DNA of 64,000 nucleotides from Leishmania martiniquensis (Eukaryota; Euglenozoa; Kinetoplastea; Trypanosomatida; Trypanosomatidae). The notes under the pieces were generated by a model. That model did no database searches, was not told the origin of the DNA, and saw nothing but the letters and a program-made list of their open reading frames with translations. Location of the stretch: contig NC_090144.1 of assembly GCF_017916325.1 (NCBI RefSeq), forward strand, positions 506,001-570,000, written 5' to 3'. Of the stretch, positions 49,298-58,575 are shown piece by piece. Position 1 is the first letter of the stretch. Every line of letters begins with the position of its first letter. The translations under genes and the position numbers were made by a program.

Positions 49298-49663
49298 TTA
49301 CGCGTTGCGGGCCCGGATAGCCTGCAGAATCGTCCGCAACCCAGCAAACCCCACGCAGTGCGTGGTCGAGCGGCTACGCAACAGATCCTCCTTGTACCCT
49401 TGATACGGAAGTGGCTTAGGCAAGCCTGCCTCTTCGTGAAGCCGGCATTCCACTGCATACAGTTCAGGATTCATGCGGCCCTTCAGCACATCCTTCGGTA
49501 CAAGTTCACCAATCCCCAAAACCCGGCGCTTTGTATCACGCAACTTCTTCTGCTCTCGAAAGACACGCATCTCCACCTTCGACAAATTCGAGCTCAGATC
49601 ATTAATGCACGCCTTCATTCGCCGCTCGCGAATGCTCTTTCGGGCACGCCTCACCAGCTTCAT
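49298..49663 (-). CDS. Small basic helical protein
   Basis: A 121-residue protein, not recognised. ATG at 49661-49663 (MKLVRRARKSIRERRMKACI); the eight codons upstream begin with GTG. Very basic N-terminal half with a helical repeat (SNLSKVEMRVFREQKKLRDTK), then LGIGELVPKDVLKGRMNPELY and GYKEDLLRSRSTTHCVGFAG. No membrane segment. The composition resembles small mitochondrial ribosome or RNA-associated proteins, but no family motif supports this. Gene likely, function open. Confidence 0.6.
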   Translation of the reverse strand: MKLVRRARKSIRERRMKACINDLSSNLSKVEMRVFREQKKLRDTKRRVLGIGELVPKDVLKGRMNPELYAVECRLHEEAGLPKPLPYQGYKEDLLRSRSTTHCVGFAGLRTILQAIRARNA

Positions 49664-50524
49664 GGCTACAATGTGTGTGCAGCGCACACGATGCTGACAG
49701 GGGCGGAGAAGACGAGGTGTTGAGTTCAGAGACGCGCTCTATGGGGACCAGGTGAAGGTTGTACGCTATTGATGCAGCGCAAGTGTCTGTGCTGGGTCAC
49801 CTAGTCATCCACGAATGAATATGTGTAGATACGTACACCGCAAACAACTCAAAAAAGAGGCAGTCGGGAAAAAGTGAACAACAAAGGTAGTGACTCGAGC
49901 CTGACAGAATGTCGACTGCCTTCGGAACGGTTCAGCGCGCGCCTCTGCGCAGGTGTGTGTGGTCCGCACCGATGGCACCGAAAACGTCCCATATTTATGA
50001 TCAACGAAGACGACCATTGATAGCGCTCGGCTCTTCTGACTCATTGAACAGCTATCATTGTGCAATGTGGCTGCGCTCTTTCTCTTTTCCTTTCGTTCTT
50101 TTTTTCTCGATAAAGGAAACATCGTGGAGATTTGTCATACAGCACCGCTTCATTGCGGAAGAGTTCTGTACATGGCCAAACAGAAAACAACACGACAAGC
50201 GGCAGCGCCGCACTTTGGAGCGACAGCGACTCTACGTGGCTGAAGACTTTCCTCCAGCTTCCGCAGGTCTGCTGCTGCTGCTGGAAAAGACAAAGAAACA
50301 AACACTCACACGTTCACGCGTCCGTGTACGCTCACGCACAGAGCAGCCCCAAAGTCACGCCAGCAGAAAAAAAAGCGCGGTGCACTGTACATAACGCTGG
50401 CATCCTCCTCGTTGAGGGAGAGCCGTGAAGCCTGTGGCCGGCACAGGATTAACGAGAGAAGCTCAAAGTGGAGAAGGGCGGCTGGTTCATGCAATAGCGT
50501 CCCCACATACCTTGCCTGCGGTCC
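49664..50524. other. Intergenic
   Basis: Leader of the small basic gene and 3' UTR of the 1644-residue gene. T- and A-rich patches at about 50090-50110. No gene seen. Confidence 0.55.
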
Positions 50525-53500
50525 TTAGTTTTGCTTTGCCGACCTTCCCACGCGGACTCGAAGGATGCGAACGTACGGCTTTGGCACAGGAAACGCATGG
50601 AACTGCTTGCACAGTTGTCGGTAGCGGCGCAGGCTGCAGGTGATCTTGGCATCGTACTGGTACTCGAGGTAATCAACTTCCAGCGGCGCAGTTCCGAACA
50701 GAGGCCTCTGGCGGAACTGCCACGTCAGAGTTCGCACCGAGAGCGCGTTCAGCCACTGACTAAGAGGAAGCCTGTCCCCTGCGTCGGAGACCTTGAACTG
50801 CACCTCCACTCCACTAGCGGTCATGCGCATCTCAAATGCCACATTGCACGCCGCAGGGCGACACTTCTCCAGCGCATCCGTGACATCCTTCACATGAATC
50901 CCATCGACACCTTTGTTGTGCTGTGTGAACAGAATGTGAATTGTGTTTGTAAACACAAGCTCGCTCACAGTAATGCCCTCCAGGAAATCGCGTAAAAGAG
51001 AGAACATGTCGCTCTGCACCTTCGCGCTCCCAACGCCAAACGTCACCGTCGCCTTCACTTTCTGTGTCTCGCGTTCGCGGCGCCGACGATCCTTGGCCTC
51101 GGCGTCCATGACAATGTCCCGCACAGGCACCAACTCCGCCACGAAGGGAACTTGCCGATCGAGTTCGCCACGCAGCATGCGGCAGCGCTCGGGAGAGCAG
51201 TAGACTTGCAGCTTTCTCACCACATAAGAGGCGAACGATTTCCAATCCCGCTCATTCGCCGCCGTTTCGATTCCGCCAGAGAGAACCGCATACTTTGAAG
51301 TGGCCGAAATCTTTCGCAGATGCCCCTCAAAGGCTTTCACAAGGATCCACGACAGGAGTTCTCGCTGCTCCGGCCGGTAGGGCACCCGGAACATGTTCCC
51401 AGTACTGCTCGCAAGGTATGCCACGCCGCACGAGTACGGCGTCACTGGCTGTAGGTCAATCGCCACGACGCTTTGCAGGCCAGGTGGTGGTGCCTGCCGG
51501 TGCAGTGCCGCCCGAATGACGTCCTCCACGTTCACGACGGTCGTGGCGAAGGGCTCGATCATGCGCGACTCGCACGGGTACACAAAGTTCTGCACGTCAC
51601 CGTCAGGGCCCTTCGCTCTATAGCGCTCTTCATACTCCCGCGTAATCACGATCGCATGTCGCAGCTCACGCGAGAGCAGCTGGTAGGTCGCTTCACACTC
51701 GCGAACAAGGCTGTCCCGAGCAGACGACTCCTTCTGCTCCATCTCCAAGCGGTTAGCCTGCAGCGCGCTCTCGAGGTGACGCTGTTCAAGCTCAAGCTCT
51801 GCCGCCGTCTTCTTCTTTTGTCGAGCAGAAGCAGCAGCACCAGCAGCCTTCTTCGGCTTTTTCTTCGGCTTCTTGACGGGCACCATCGCCTCCTCTTCTT
51901 TCATGCGCGCCATTAGCTCACGGAATGTTCTGCCTTCGTCGCACTCCAACGTTGCACGGTAAGCCTGCTCCTCGATATACACCGCGAGTGCCTCAAACCC
52001 AAAGACTGGTGGCTGACGAAGGTTCAGTGCACCGCCATAGCCGCTGAGGTAAATAAAGTTGGACTTTGTCGTGTCCGTTTGCGACAGCGCACGCAGCATT
52101 GTTGCCATGTCGGGGTCCTGCAACGTACTCACCTCGTAGCCTTGCTTCCGGAGAGCATCCTCAAGCGGTTTTGTGTCGCTATCGATGGCAGGTACAGGAG
52201 AACGCGGGTGGTGCAGCGTGATGAGCAGCGCGCATAGCGAACCCTTCGCCTTGCACAAGGCATTCATACGAAGAGTGCGTATCTCTTCCACCTTCCGGTC
52301 GTCCAAGCTGCGCTGCTCACTCCGTTGCATGGCTTCGCGCTTCGCCAGACAGCCACGCCAGTTCCGTTGAATCACGAGCGAGGCATTTTCTCGAACGCCG
52401 TCGAAGAGCTTCTTGCTGAAAAGACAGATAGCAGCTGCCTCATTCGCCGACATCCGCGGGCGGATGCGCTGAATCACATGCAGCGTCGATCCGAACTCGG
52501 CATTCAGCAGGTGCGTGTGAAGAACCACCGGCAAAAACCACGGCCGCCCACTCCTCTGCAGACTTCGAATGATGTCTTCCGTTAGCAAGCTCGTCGGACC
52601 AGAATTCAACGGTCCTAATTTCGCGGTCACATACGGCTTCAACGTGTCGCGGAGGAGTACCGACTCCGCACCCTCGATCATGCGATTCAGCATCAGCTCA
52701 CGCCAGCCCCGCGTTCCCTCGACCATGTAAGGGTAGTGCCACTTGAGCATGTTGCAGTCGTAAACTGCGTCAGCGGGAAGCTCCGGCTCGCGAATGTGCA
52801 GCACGGACGCAAGGCAGTTTCCGATGCGCACGGTCACCAGGAGGTGCCCTCGTGGCGCATCTGCCTTCAGCACTCTGTTGATGGACTCCTCCAGCCTCGT
52901 CAGACTGTCGACTGAGTGGTAACATTGCGCAGGGAGACCGTACCAACAATTCCACTGCGCTTCTGCCTGCTCGGCGAGAATGTGTGGTGTGCGCTCGGGC
53001 TCTCGACACGTACCGGACAGCACGTCGTACAGCGCCTCGCGCGCAAAGCCTTGCTCGCCGGCGGTGCACGTGAAAACCACCGCCGCCACAGAAACATCGT
53101 TGTTCTTGAAAGTTCGAACGTCCCGCCACACAGCCTCCTCGAGGTCGTCAGACTTTTGCGCGGGGCCGGGAACCCACACCACGTCGTTACGCCGCACGAC
53201 ACCCGTTGTGGAGTCGATCAGCAGTCCATGGTTGTGGTGATGCGAGTGATCCTGCAGTACGTAAGCGCCTGGACCCTCGTCCATCTTCAGCGTCACATAG
53301 GGACATCCACGCAACGACAGGTAAAAGTGTGCAATCTGCCCGGTGAAGTGGCGTTTGATCTTCCAGTTGCGCACGTTGTGTCCGCCGACTGCGACCCAGT
53401 CATTGAAGCTCACGAACCGCGTCGGCCCCTCCCGCGAGACGAATAGCAGGTCCTGCAGCACATCGTCCACCTTAACAGTGAACTTGTTTGCTTCACTGTC

Positions 53501-55459
53501 GATGCACCGCCACACGAGCTTGTGCCACTCGCCATCCATCAAGTTATGCCTCTCAGTGCCGCGGAGTAGGGCAGAGCAACAGGCACCGAACGCATCCACA
53601 ATGTAGAAGGTCGCGTGAAGCTCATGGTAGCGTAGCCGCTCCTTCGTAATGACCGGCTCTGAATTTAGCACGATGCCAAACTCCTGCATTCTGAAGCTCC
53701 TATCCGTCACACCCACTAGCGTCATCATGCGCGACGATACGTTAGTGCGAAAGCACAGTTCCATTCGAAAATTGTGCATCAGCTGGCCGAAAAGCGGCAC
53801 CGTTCCAACGTTCATCACTAGGCTACCATCGAAGGATGGCGCGCAACGCGGAGGTGGCTCCTCCACCGCACGTAGGTTCAGCAGCGTCTCGTGGTGATCG
53901 GCAGGAATCGTACGCGTCATCTCCTGAAGTGTTCCGCTTTCGACCGCAAAAAGCGGCCACCGAACTATAGGATATGAAGGGGAACCACCTGACCAGAACC
54001 GTAGCTCCGCGATAGTCCCGCGAAACACCAAGGCTGGTGAGTTTGCCTCGTCAAGGTAGCCGCCCACGAAGAGGCGATGTGGCCAAGGATTGAAGGCTAC
54101 AGGGTGCTCTTGCTGAATGAGCTGGATGTCGATCGGCCGCCCGTCCACCTCGCACGACAGCTGCCCCTCCTCTAAACTGTGGATGCGCAGCATCAGGTGA
54201 TGAAACGTCGCGCCGTCCGTGAGCCCTTCCTTTGCCACTGACGCTACCGCCTCCAGCACACGGTTTGCGGAGTCGCGAATGACAACTCGCAAAGAGTCTG
54301 GCATGTCTTCGTACCAGTTGAGGCTCAGCTGGAACAGCTGGCCCACGTCCTCACGCTGGCCCTCCATGATTTGGACCAACACACGCTTGCCGTCCACTGG
54401 CTTCAAGTCGGTGCGAACCCAAAAGTCAAGCACCAGCTCGCGAATTACCTCTTCGAAGTTTGGGATTCCCGGCAGTGCCATCACGGAAGACACGCCGTCG
54501 AAGGTGAAGAGAGTAATCTTGTCACCCCAGCCGTTTCCGGGAATGGGTTCACAGCCAAGATCCGTCTCCTGCTGCCGCAGCTCCGACAGCAGCAATGCAG
54601 TGTTCCGGCGCGCCATCTGGCTAAACAAGACCGAGTGGCTACGTGCGTTCTTGACTGCCATCAGCGAGGTGACCGTCGATTTCCGGGAAGTACGACTTGC
54701 TAAGGGATGCGCTGCAAACGCCTCTGGAACCAGTGAGGTGGAGTCACTGTGCGGCGGCTGGAGCAGGTCATCGTGAGCGGCAGTGATGAGCCCATAGCGG
54801 TTCGCTGCAGTGGCCCGTCTGTCTGCGGGATGCACGTAATGGTACTCCTGTCGCAGAGTGGCGATCTTCCTAAGCAGCTCTTTTGACAGCGGCACGCCGC
54901 CCCCTGCCTGCTTTGTCGCGTCAGGATCGTGCCCTTTCGTGCCGCGCGCCTCCGCCGCACCCGTATCAATGGGGTTCAAGTTCATCTGCAAAAGCCGCTG
55001 CATCTGTTTCTCCTTGGCGATTTCGTCCGCGACGACTTGAATGCCGTACTCCGCCGATGATCGGACCGCCTGAAGAAAGGCGATCAGGGTGGACTCGAGA
55101 TGCGCCTCGGCGTTGACGCCTCGATGGACAAGAGTGATGCTCTCTCTCCGCTGAGCGCACTGAGCGATATTTTCGAACACCCGGTGCAGCGCCGTCGACT
55201 CTTCCTCATCGCTCCCATCGATAAGGCCATCGAAAGGGGTAGCAAAGAAGCATGGCGTCAAAGGGTATCGGGCCGCTCGAAGCTGCGACTCGATTTCCTC
55301 TGCGGACGGGCGAGCGCCCTTTTGATCCTCATAGATGACGGCGATGCGATCCTCGAAGGTGGACCATACGTAAGGCTCCTCATCTCTTGCCTCCACTTTC
55401 TCGTCCCGCCTACCCTCGTCCTTGCGAGCCGGTTTTTCAACCGAGAAGAGAAGAACCAT
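50525..55459 (-). CDS. LamG-like / IQ / pseudo-caspase multidomain protein
   Basis: A 1644-residue soluble protein without signal or membrane helix; ATG at 55457-55459. Domains in order: a first concanavalin/LamG-like fold at about 310-500 (KITLFTFDGVSSVMALPGIP ... LFVGGYLDEANSPALVFRGTIAELRFW); a second at about 540-720 (PSFDGSLVMNVGTVPLFGQL, DGEWHKLVWRCIDSEAN, FTGQIAHFYLSLRG); an IQ motif at 1027-1041 (SLVIQRNWRGCLAKR) for calmodulin or a light chain; a caspase-like p20 fold from about 1074 (SLCALLITLHHPRSPVPAID, LEDALRKQGYEVSTL). There the catalytic SGHG is SGYG (Y1141), so it should be inactive. A Lys-rich linker and coiled coil cover about 1190-1260. The C-terminal 300 residues are globular. 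Intracellular scaffold, perhaps flagellar: inference only. Confidence 0.75.
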   Translation of the reverse strand: MVLLFSVEKPARKDEGRRDEKVEARDEEPYVWSTFEDRIAVIYEDQKGARPSAEEIESQLRAARYPLTPCFFATPFDGLIDGSDEEESTALHRVFENIAQCAQRRESITLVHRGVNAEAHLESTLIAFLQAVRSSAEYGIQVVADEIAKEKQMQRLLQMNLNPIDTGAAEARGTKGHDPDATKQAGGGVPLSKELLRKIATLRQEYHYVHPADRRATAANRYGLITAAHDDLLQPPHSDSTSLVPEAFAAHPLASRTSRKSTVTSLMAVKNARSHSVLFSQMARRNTALLLSELRQQETDLGCEPIPGNGWGDKITLFTFDGVSSVMALPGIPNFEEVIRELVLDFWVRTDLKPVDGKRVLVQIMEGQREDVGQLFQLSLNWYEDMPDSLRVVIRDSANRVLEAVASVAKEGLTDGATFHHLMLRIHSLEEGQLSCEVDGRPIDIQLIQQEHPVAFNPWPHRLFVGGYLDEANSPALVFRGTIAELRFWSGGSPSYPIVRWPLFAVESGTLQEMTRTIPADHHETLLNLRAVEEPPPRCAPSFDGSLVMNVGTVPLFGQLMHNFRMELCFRTNVSSRMMTLVGVTDRSFRMQEFGIVLNSEPVITKERLRYHELHATFYIVDAFGACCSALLRGTERHNLMDGEWHKLVWRCIDSEANKFTVKVDDVLQDLLFVSREGPTRFVSFNDWVAVGGHNVRNWKIKRHFTGQIAHFYLSLRGCPYVTLKMDEGPGAYVLQDHSHHHNHGLLIDSTTGVVRRNDVVWVPGPAQKSDDLEEAVWRDVRTFKNNDVSVAAVVFTCTAGEQGFAREALYDVLSGTCREPERTPHILAEQAEAQWNCWYGLPAQCYHSVDSLTRLEESINRVLKADAPRGHLLVTVRIGNCLASVLHIREPELPADAVYDCNMLKWHYPYMVEGTRGWRELMLNRMIEGAESVLLRDTLKPYVTAKLGPLNSGPTSLLTEDIIRSLQRSGRPWFLPVVLHTHLLNAEFGSTLHVIQRIRPRMSANEAAAICLFSKKLFDGVRENASLVIQRNWRGCLAKREAMQRSEQRSLDDRKVEEIRTLRMNALCKAKGSLCALLITLHHPRSPVPAIDSDTKPLEDALRKQGYEVSTLQDPDMATMLRALSQTDTTKSNFIYLSGYGGALNLRQPPVFGFEALAVYIEEQAYRATLECDEGRTFRELMARMKEEEAMVPVKKPKKKPKKAAGAAASARQKKKTAAELELEQRHLESALQANRLEMEQKESSARDSLVRECEATYQLLSRELRHAIVITREYEERYRAKGPDGDVQNFVYPCESRMIEPFATTVVNVEDVIRAALHRQAPPPGLQSVVAIDLQPVTPYSCGVAYLASSTGNMFRVPYRPEQRELLSWILVKAFEGHLRKISATSKYAVLSGGIETAANERDWKSFASYVVRKLQVYCSPERCRMLRGELDRQVPFVAELVPVRDIVMDAEAKDRRRRERETQKVKATVTFGVGSAKVQSDMFSLLRDFLEGITVSELVFTNTIHILFTQHNKGVDGIHVKDVTDALEKCRPAACNVAFEMRMTASGVEVQFKVSDAGDRLPLSQWLNALSVRTLTWQFRQRPLFGTAPLEVDYLEYQYDAKITCSLRRYRQLCKQFHAFPVPKPYVRILRVRVGRSAKQN

Positions 55460-56079
55460 AGGCTGCCCAGCACACCTTCAGTGAAAAGAGGTAGTGACAG
55501 AGGCCAAAGGGAGGGAGATGAAGCCTGTTCTCAACGTCGAAAAGCTGAGGCTTCGAATGTGCCGCCGTTAGTACCTCTCAAAGCAAGGACACACATACAT
55601 GCTTCGTACCAAGCAATAACGGCCGCTGCTATATTGCGCCCTGTCCCTGAGAATACCTGCGGGAGGGGACCTCCTAAAGCTCTCAAGCACTGTGCTTAAG
55701 CGCGATTGTATTTCCGCAGCCAGCAACGCAAAAGAAGGCCATAACGGAGAGCGAGCCGCGAGAGAAAGAGAGTTAAGTGAGGCGTTCATCGACACCCAGG
55801 CCTTTCCTAGCCTCTTGAGAGGAAAAAAGAACATAGGTACGGCCAGGAAAGAAGAGGCTACTGTTTGTGCTTCTGCAGTAATAGCACGGCTCTCGTGTTC
55901 CTTTTTCACCTGCAACACCTCTCTCTCCGGTCTTTTTCGGCGCTTTTCCAGAGGGCTGCTCTACACTAATGCAGAGGGCCAAAAGAAGGTTGAATTCATC
56001 ACATACTGTATGAAAAAGGAAAGACCGATGTTGAAGGCATCCCGTCTGTTGTGTACATGAAGAGGGACGTGAAGCAGAT
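55460..56079. other. Intergenic
   Basis: Leader of the 1644-residue gene and 3' UTR of the LRR gene. No gene seen. Confidence 0.55.
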
Positions 56080-57093
56080 TTACATCTTTTTCTTACTTTT
56101 CTTCTTTCCTGCGTGGGGCCTAGTGGCGCTAATGTCCACGATTTGCTTGTACACCGCTGGGTCGGTGCGTTCGCTCACCCGAAGCGTCATGCAGTGCTGG
56201 CTCGCCTGCAGCGCCTTGAGCAGGCATTCACTGGCACCAGGGGTGACGGTGCACATGTCCACGTCCACGACTCGTAAACCCGTACCACCCTCTATGGCTT
56301 CGCAGAGTGCTAGCACGGCATCCGCCTCGCCGGTGAAGGCCGTATCAGCCAGGTCGACGTCCTCCAGCTTGGAGCTCACACAGATCGCCTTGGCTATCTC
56401 CTCCACACCCTTGTCACCGATCGCATTTCCACGCAGCGACAACACCGCCACGTTAGACTCCTTCACAATTCGCGACGCGATATCACCCGCCCCCACTGCA
56501 GTGATACCACAGTATTGGAGAGAGAGGGATGTCAGGGTGCCATTCCATTGCAGCCCTGTGCAGAGTTCCCGCACCCCGGCATCCCCAAACGGGTTGAAGT
56601 CGAGCACAAGCCTTGTCACAGTACCATTGCTTCTTAGGTAGCCACCTAAATACCAGCATCCCCGCGACCCAATCGCGCAACCTGGCAGCTCGAGGCGCTG
56701 GATGCCAAATGGGTTTCGATCCGGGAGAGGGTTGTAGTGGCTGAGAAACTCAGAGAGAATGAGAATGCCATCGTCGCCCAGCGCTGCGTGGTGTAGCTGT
56801 ATCACGCGGAGAAAGGGATAGGGTCGAAGCGCCACGATGCAAAGCGTCTTCAAATCATCTAGTGACACATCACCATGCACAAATAATGGAACCTGAGGTA
56901 CCCCTGTCTGGTCTCCATCCTTCACGCGCATCAGCTCCGCCTTGAGCCGCCTCGCAAAAGGGGCAAACGGTTCCCCTAGAGAGCTGCAGGCCTCATGCAG
57001 GCGCCGCAGATCCGTGTCGACATGAAGCTCCTGAGCCACGGTAATCACCGGCGCAGCCGGCTTTGTCTCCTTTTTGTTCTGCTTCGCAGTCAT
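56080..57093 (-). CDS. Leucine-rich-repeat protein
   Basis: A 337-residue protein. ATG at 57091-57093 (MTAKQNKKETKPAAPV) just after an acceptor (gcttcgcag at about 57085-57095 lies downstream, so the leader acceptor is further up); the longer frame starts with GTG. After a 90-residue helical N-terminus come five to six RNI-type leucine-rich repeats (about 92-300). Examples are LRVIQLHHAALGDDGILILS, VTRLVLDFNPFGDAGVRELC, LTSLSLQYCGITAVGAGDIA, VAVLSLRGNAIGDKGVEEIA and LEDVDLADTAFTGEADAVLA. The C-terminus is a lysine cluster (GKKKSKKKM). Such repeats bind proteins. In trypanosomatids several LRR proteins of this kind are axonemal, but nothing here proves that. Confidence 0.82.
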   Translation of the reverse strand: MTAKQNKKETKPAAPVITVAQELHVDTDLRRLHEACSSLGEPFAPFARRLKAELMRVKDGDQTGVPQVPLFVHGDVSLDDLKTLCIVALRPYPFLRVIQLHHAALGDDGILILSEFLSHYNPLPDRNPFGIQRLELPGCAIGSRGCWYLGGYLRSNGTVTRLVLDFNPFGDAGVRELCTGLQWNGTLTSLSLQYCGITAVGAGDIASRIVKESNVAVLSLRGNAIGDKGVEEIAKAICVSSKLEDVDLADTAFTGEADAVLALCEAIEGGTGLRVVDVDMCTVTPGASECLLKALQASQHCMTLRVSERTDPAVYKQIVDISATRPHAGKKKSKKKM

Positions 57094-57609
57094 GCTTGGT
57101 CGCCACCTTTGAAAAGTCCATGCTCGCACACGCAAAAAGGACACACGTCAAACAGCAAGACAGAAGAACCGAAAACAATATCAGGACAGTTGCCAGCAAT
57201 AGTCATGCCAAGTGTTCGGTGGCCGCATCGAGCCACTAGCAGTGCTCAGCACCCCAAACCAGAGGCACTTGCCCGGTTTCAGGAATGCAGCGGTGCGCAG
57301 ACTGCATGCTGCCCATAACCATAGAACGGTGCCTGTAAGAAACACCCGTTTCTCTCCCGCTCTGTCTCTGATGGTCTAGTACAAGTAAACAGACACTTAG
57401 TCGCGGTCTGCTGCTCTGCAAGAAACTACCACCAATGGCATCCCATTCGCTCACCCTACGCTCGAAACCGTCAGCAAATAAAGCAAAGGTACCTTGTGCA
57501 AGAGCAACGACGGAATCGGCCCGCGGAGAAAACGACCTCTATTCTACATCACCGACAGTAACTGAAATGCGACGAAAAAAAAACAGGAAAACACATCAGT
57601 GGAGGTGTA
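57094..57609. other. Intergenic
   Basis: LRR gene leader and 3' UTR of the RIIa gene. No gene seen. Confidence 0.55.
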
Positions 57610-58095
57610 CTAATCAGCTACACCTTCGAACAACAGACTTCGAAGCTCCAGCAGATCAATCTTCTTGTGCTCGCTTTGAAGCGCGCCTAAAATATCCTCA
57701 GCAGAGTCCAGATCTTTTTCGTCGAGAGAGAGAGTTGTCCTCAGGTCCGCCAGAAGCTGCGGTAGTTCTGCCGGGTCCATATATCCCGTTCCAGTACGGT
57801 CGTATCTACGAAGGAGGGCGTCGACCGGGTCTTGCCAGTCAGCATCCTCCTCCTTCTGCGAGCCCGTGAAGGATGTGTCCGCCACACGCGGCGACGCCTC
57901 GTTCACTGCACTCTCCGTCAGCTGCCCTTCCGAATCGAAAGGCGCCGGGTAGCCGCTCAAAATGGCGAAAAAGTTGGCACTGTACTTGTATAGATCAGTC
58001 GGCCTGTCGCGCATCACAGCCTTTGTGTACTGCTTCATAATCGTCCCCAGCTCGGAGGGGACGTTAATCTGATCAACAGAATACATGGCATTCAT
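57610..58095 (-). CDS. RIIa / EF-hand protein, radial-spoke (ROPN1/RSP11)-like
   Basis: A 161-residue protein. Start chosen at the ATG at 58093-58095 (MNAMYSVDQINVP). An upstream in-frame ATG (58207-58209) exists, but a strong acceptor (ttgtttctagcacag) lies between the two. Residues about 10-47 (INVPSELGTIMKQYTKAVMR .. YKYSANFFAILSG) form an RIIa-type dimerization/docking domain as in PKA regulatory subunits, ropporins and radial spoke protein 11. Residues 99-110 (DRTGTGYMDPAE) are a canonical calcium-type EF-hand loop. The tail is acidic and helical. The protein probably sits on axonemal radial spokes by binding an amphipathic helix of RSP3. Domains sure; spoke location inferred. Confidence 0.83.
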   Translation of the reverse strand: MNAMYSVDQINVPSELGTIMKQYTKAVMRDRPTDLYKYSANFFAILSGYPAPFDSEGQLTESAVNEASPRVADTSFTGSQKEEDADWQDPVDALLRRYDRTGTGYMDPAELPQLLADLRTTLSLDEKDLDSAEDILGALQSEHKKIDLLELRSLLFEGVAD

Positions 58096-58575
58096 CTTGG
58101 GCGAGCACACACGAGAAGGCTCAGTTTCAACTTTGGACAGCTGTGCTAGAAACAAATTTGCTTGTACAGCAAATGGAGGCGAAAAAAACGTCCTAGCCCA
58201 TGAGATCATGTGCAGGTGCGCAGGCGCGAAGAAAAAACCCGCACAGAGTCAAGAGGAGAGTGAGAGAGGCGCAGAGATGCACAACAACTACTCATTATCC
58301 AGCAATGTACAGGTGCACACCCGCACACACATCTGAAGAGTTGCCCAAGAATGCAGCAAGACAACGGGTCCTTTCTCCTACACACCCTCTTCATTTTGCC
58401 CTAAGCTTCCTTCTCTATCACCGACTAACAGGCCAGAAGCAGCATCTATTGTATAACCTACAGCACTGAAAAACAGAGCTGTGAGCGACGCGCTTGCGTG
58501 TAGAAAAGCGCCACGGGCCTCTTCCGAGAGGCGCCACAACAGAAACATGCGTCTAATTCTATCTCCTCACTCGAT
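58096..58575. other. Intergenic
   Basis: RIIa gene leader (acceptor at about 58139-58145) and 3' UTR of the coiled-coil gene. No gene seen. Confidence 0.55.
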
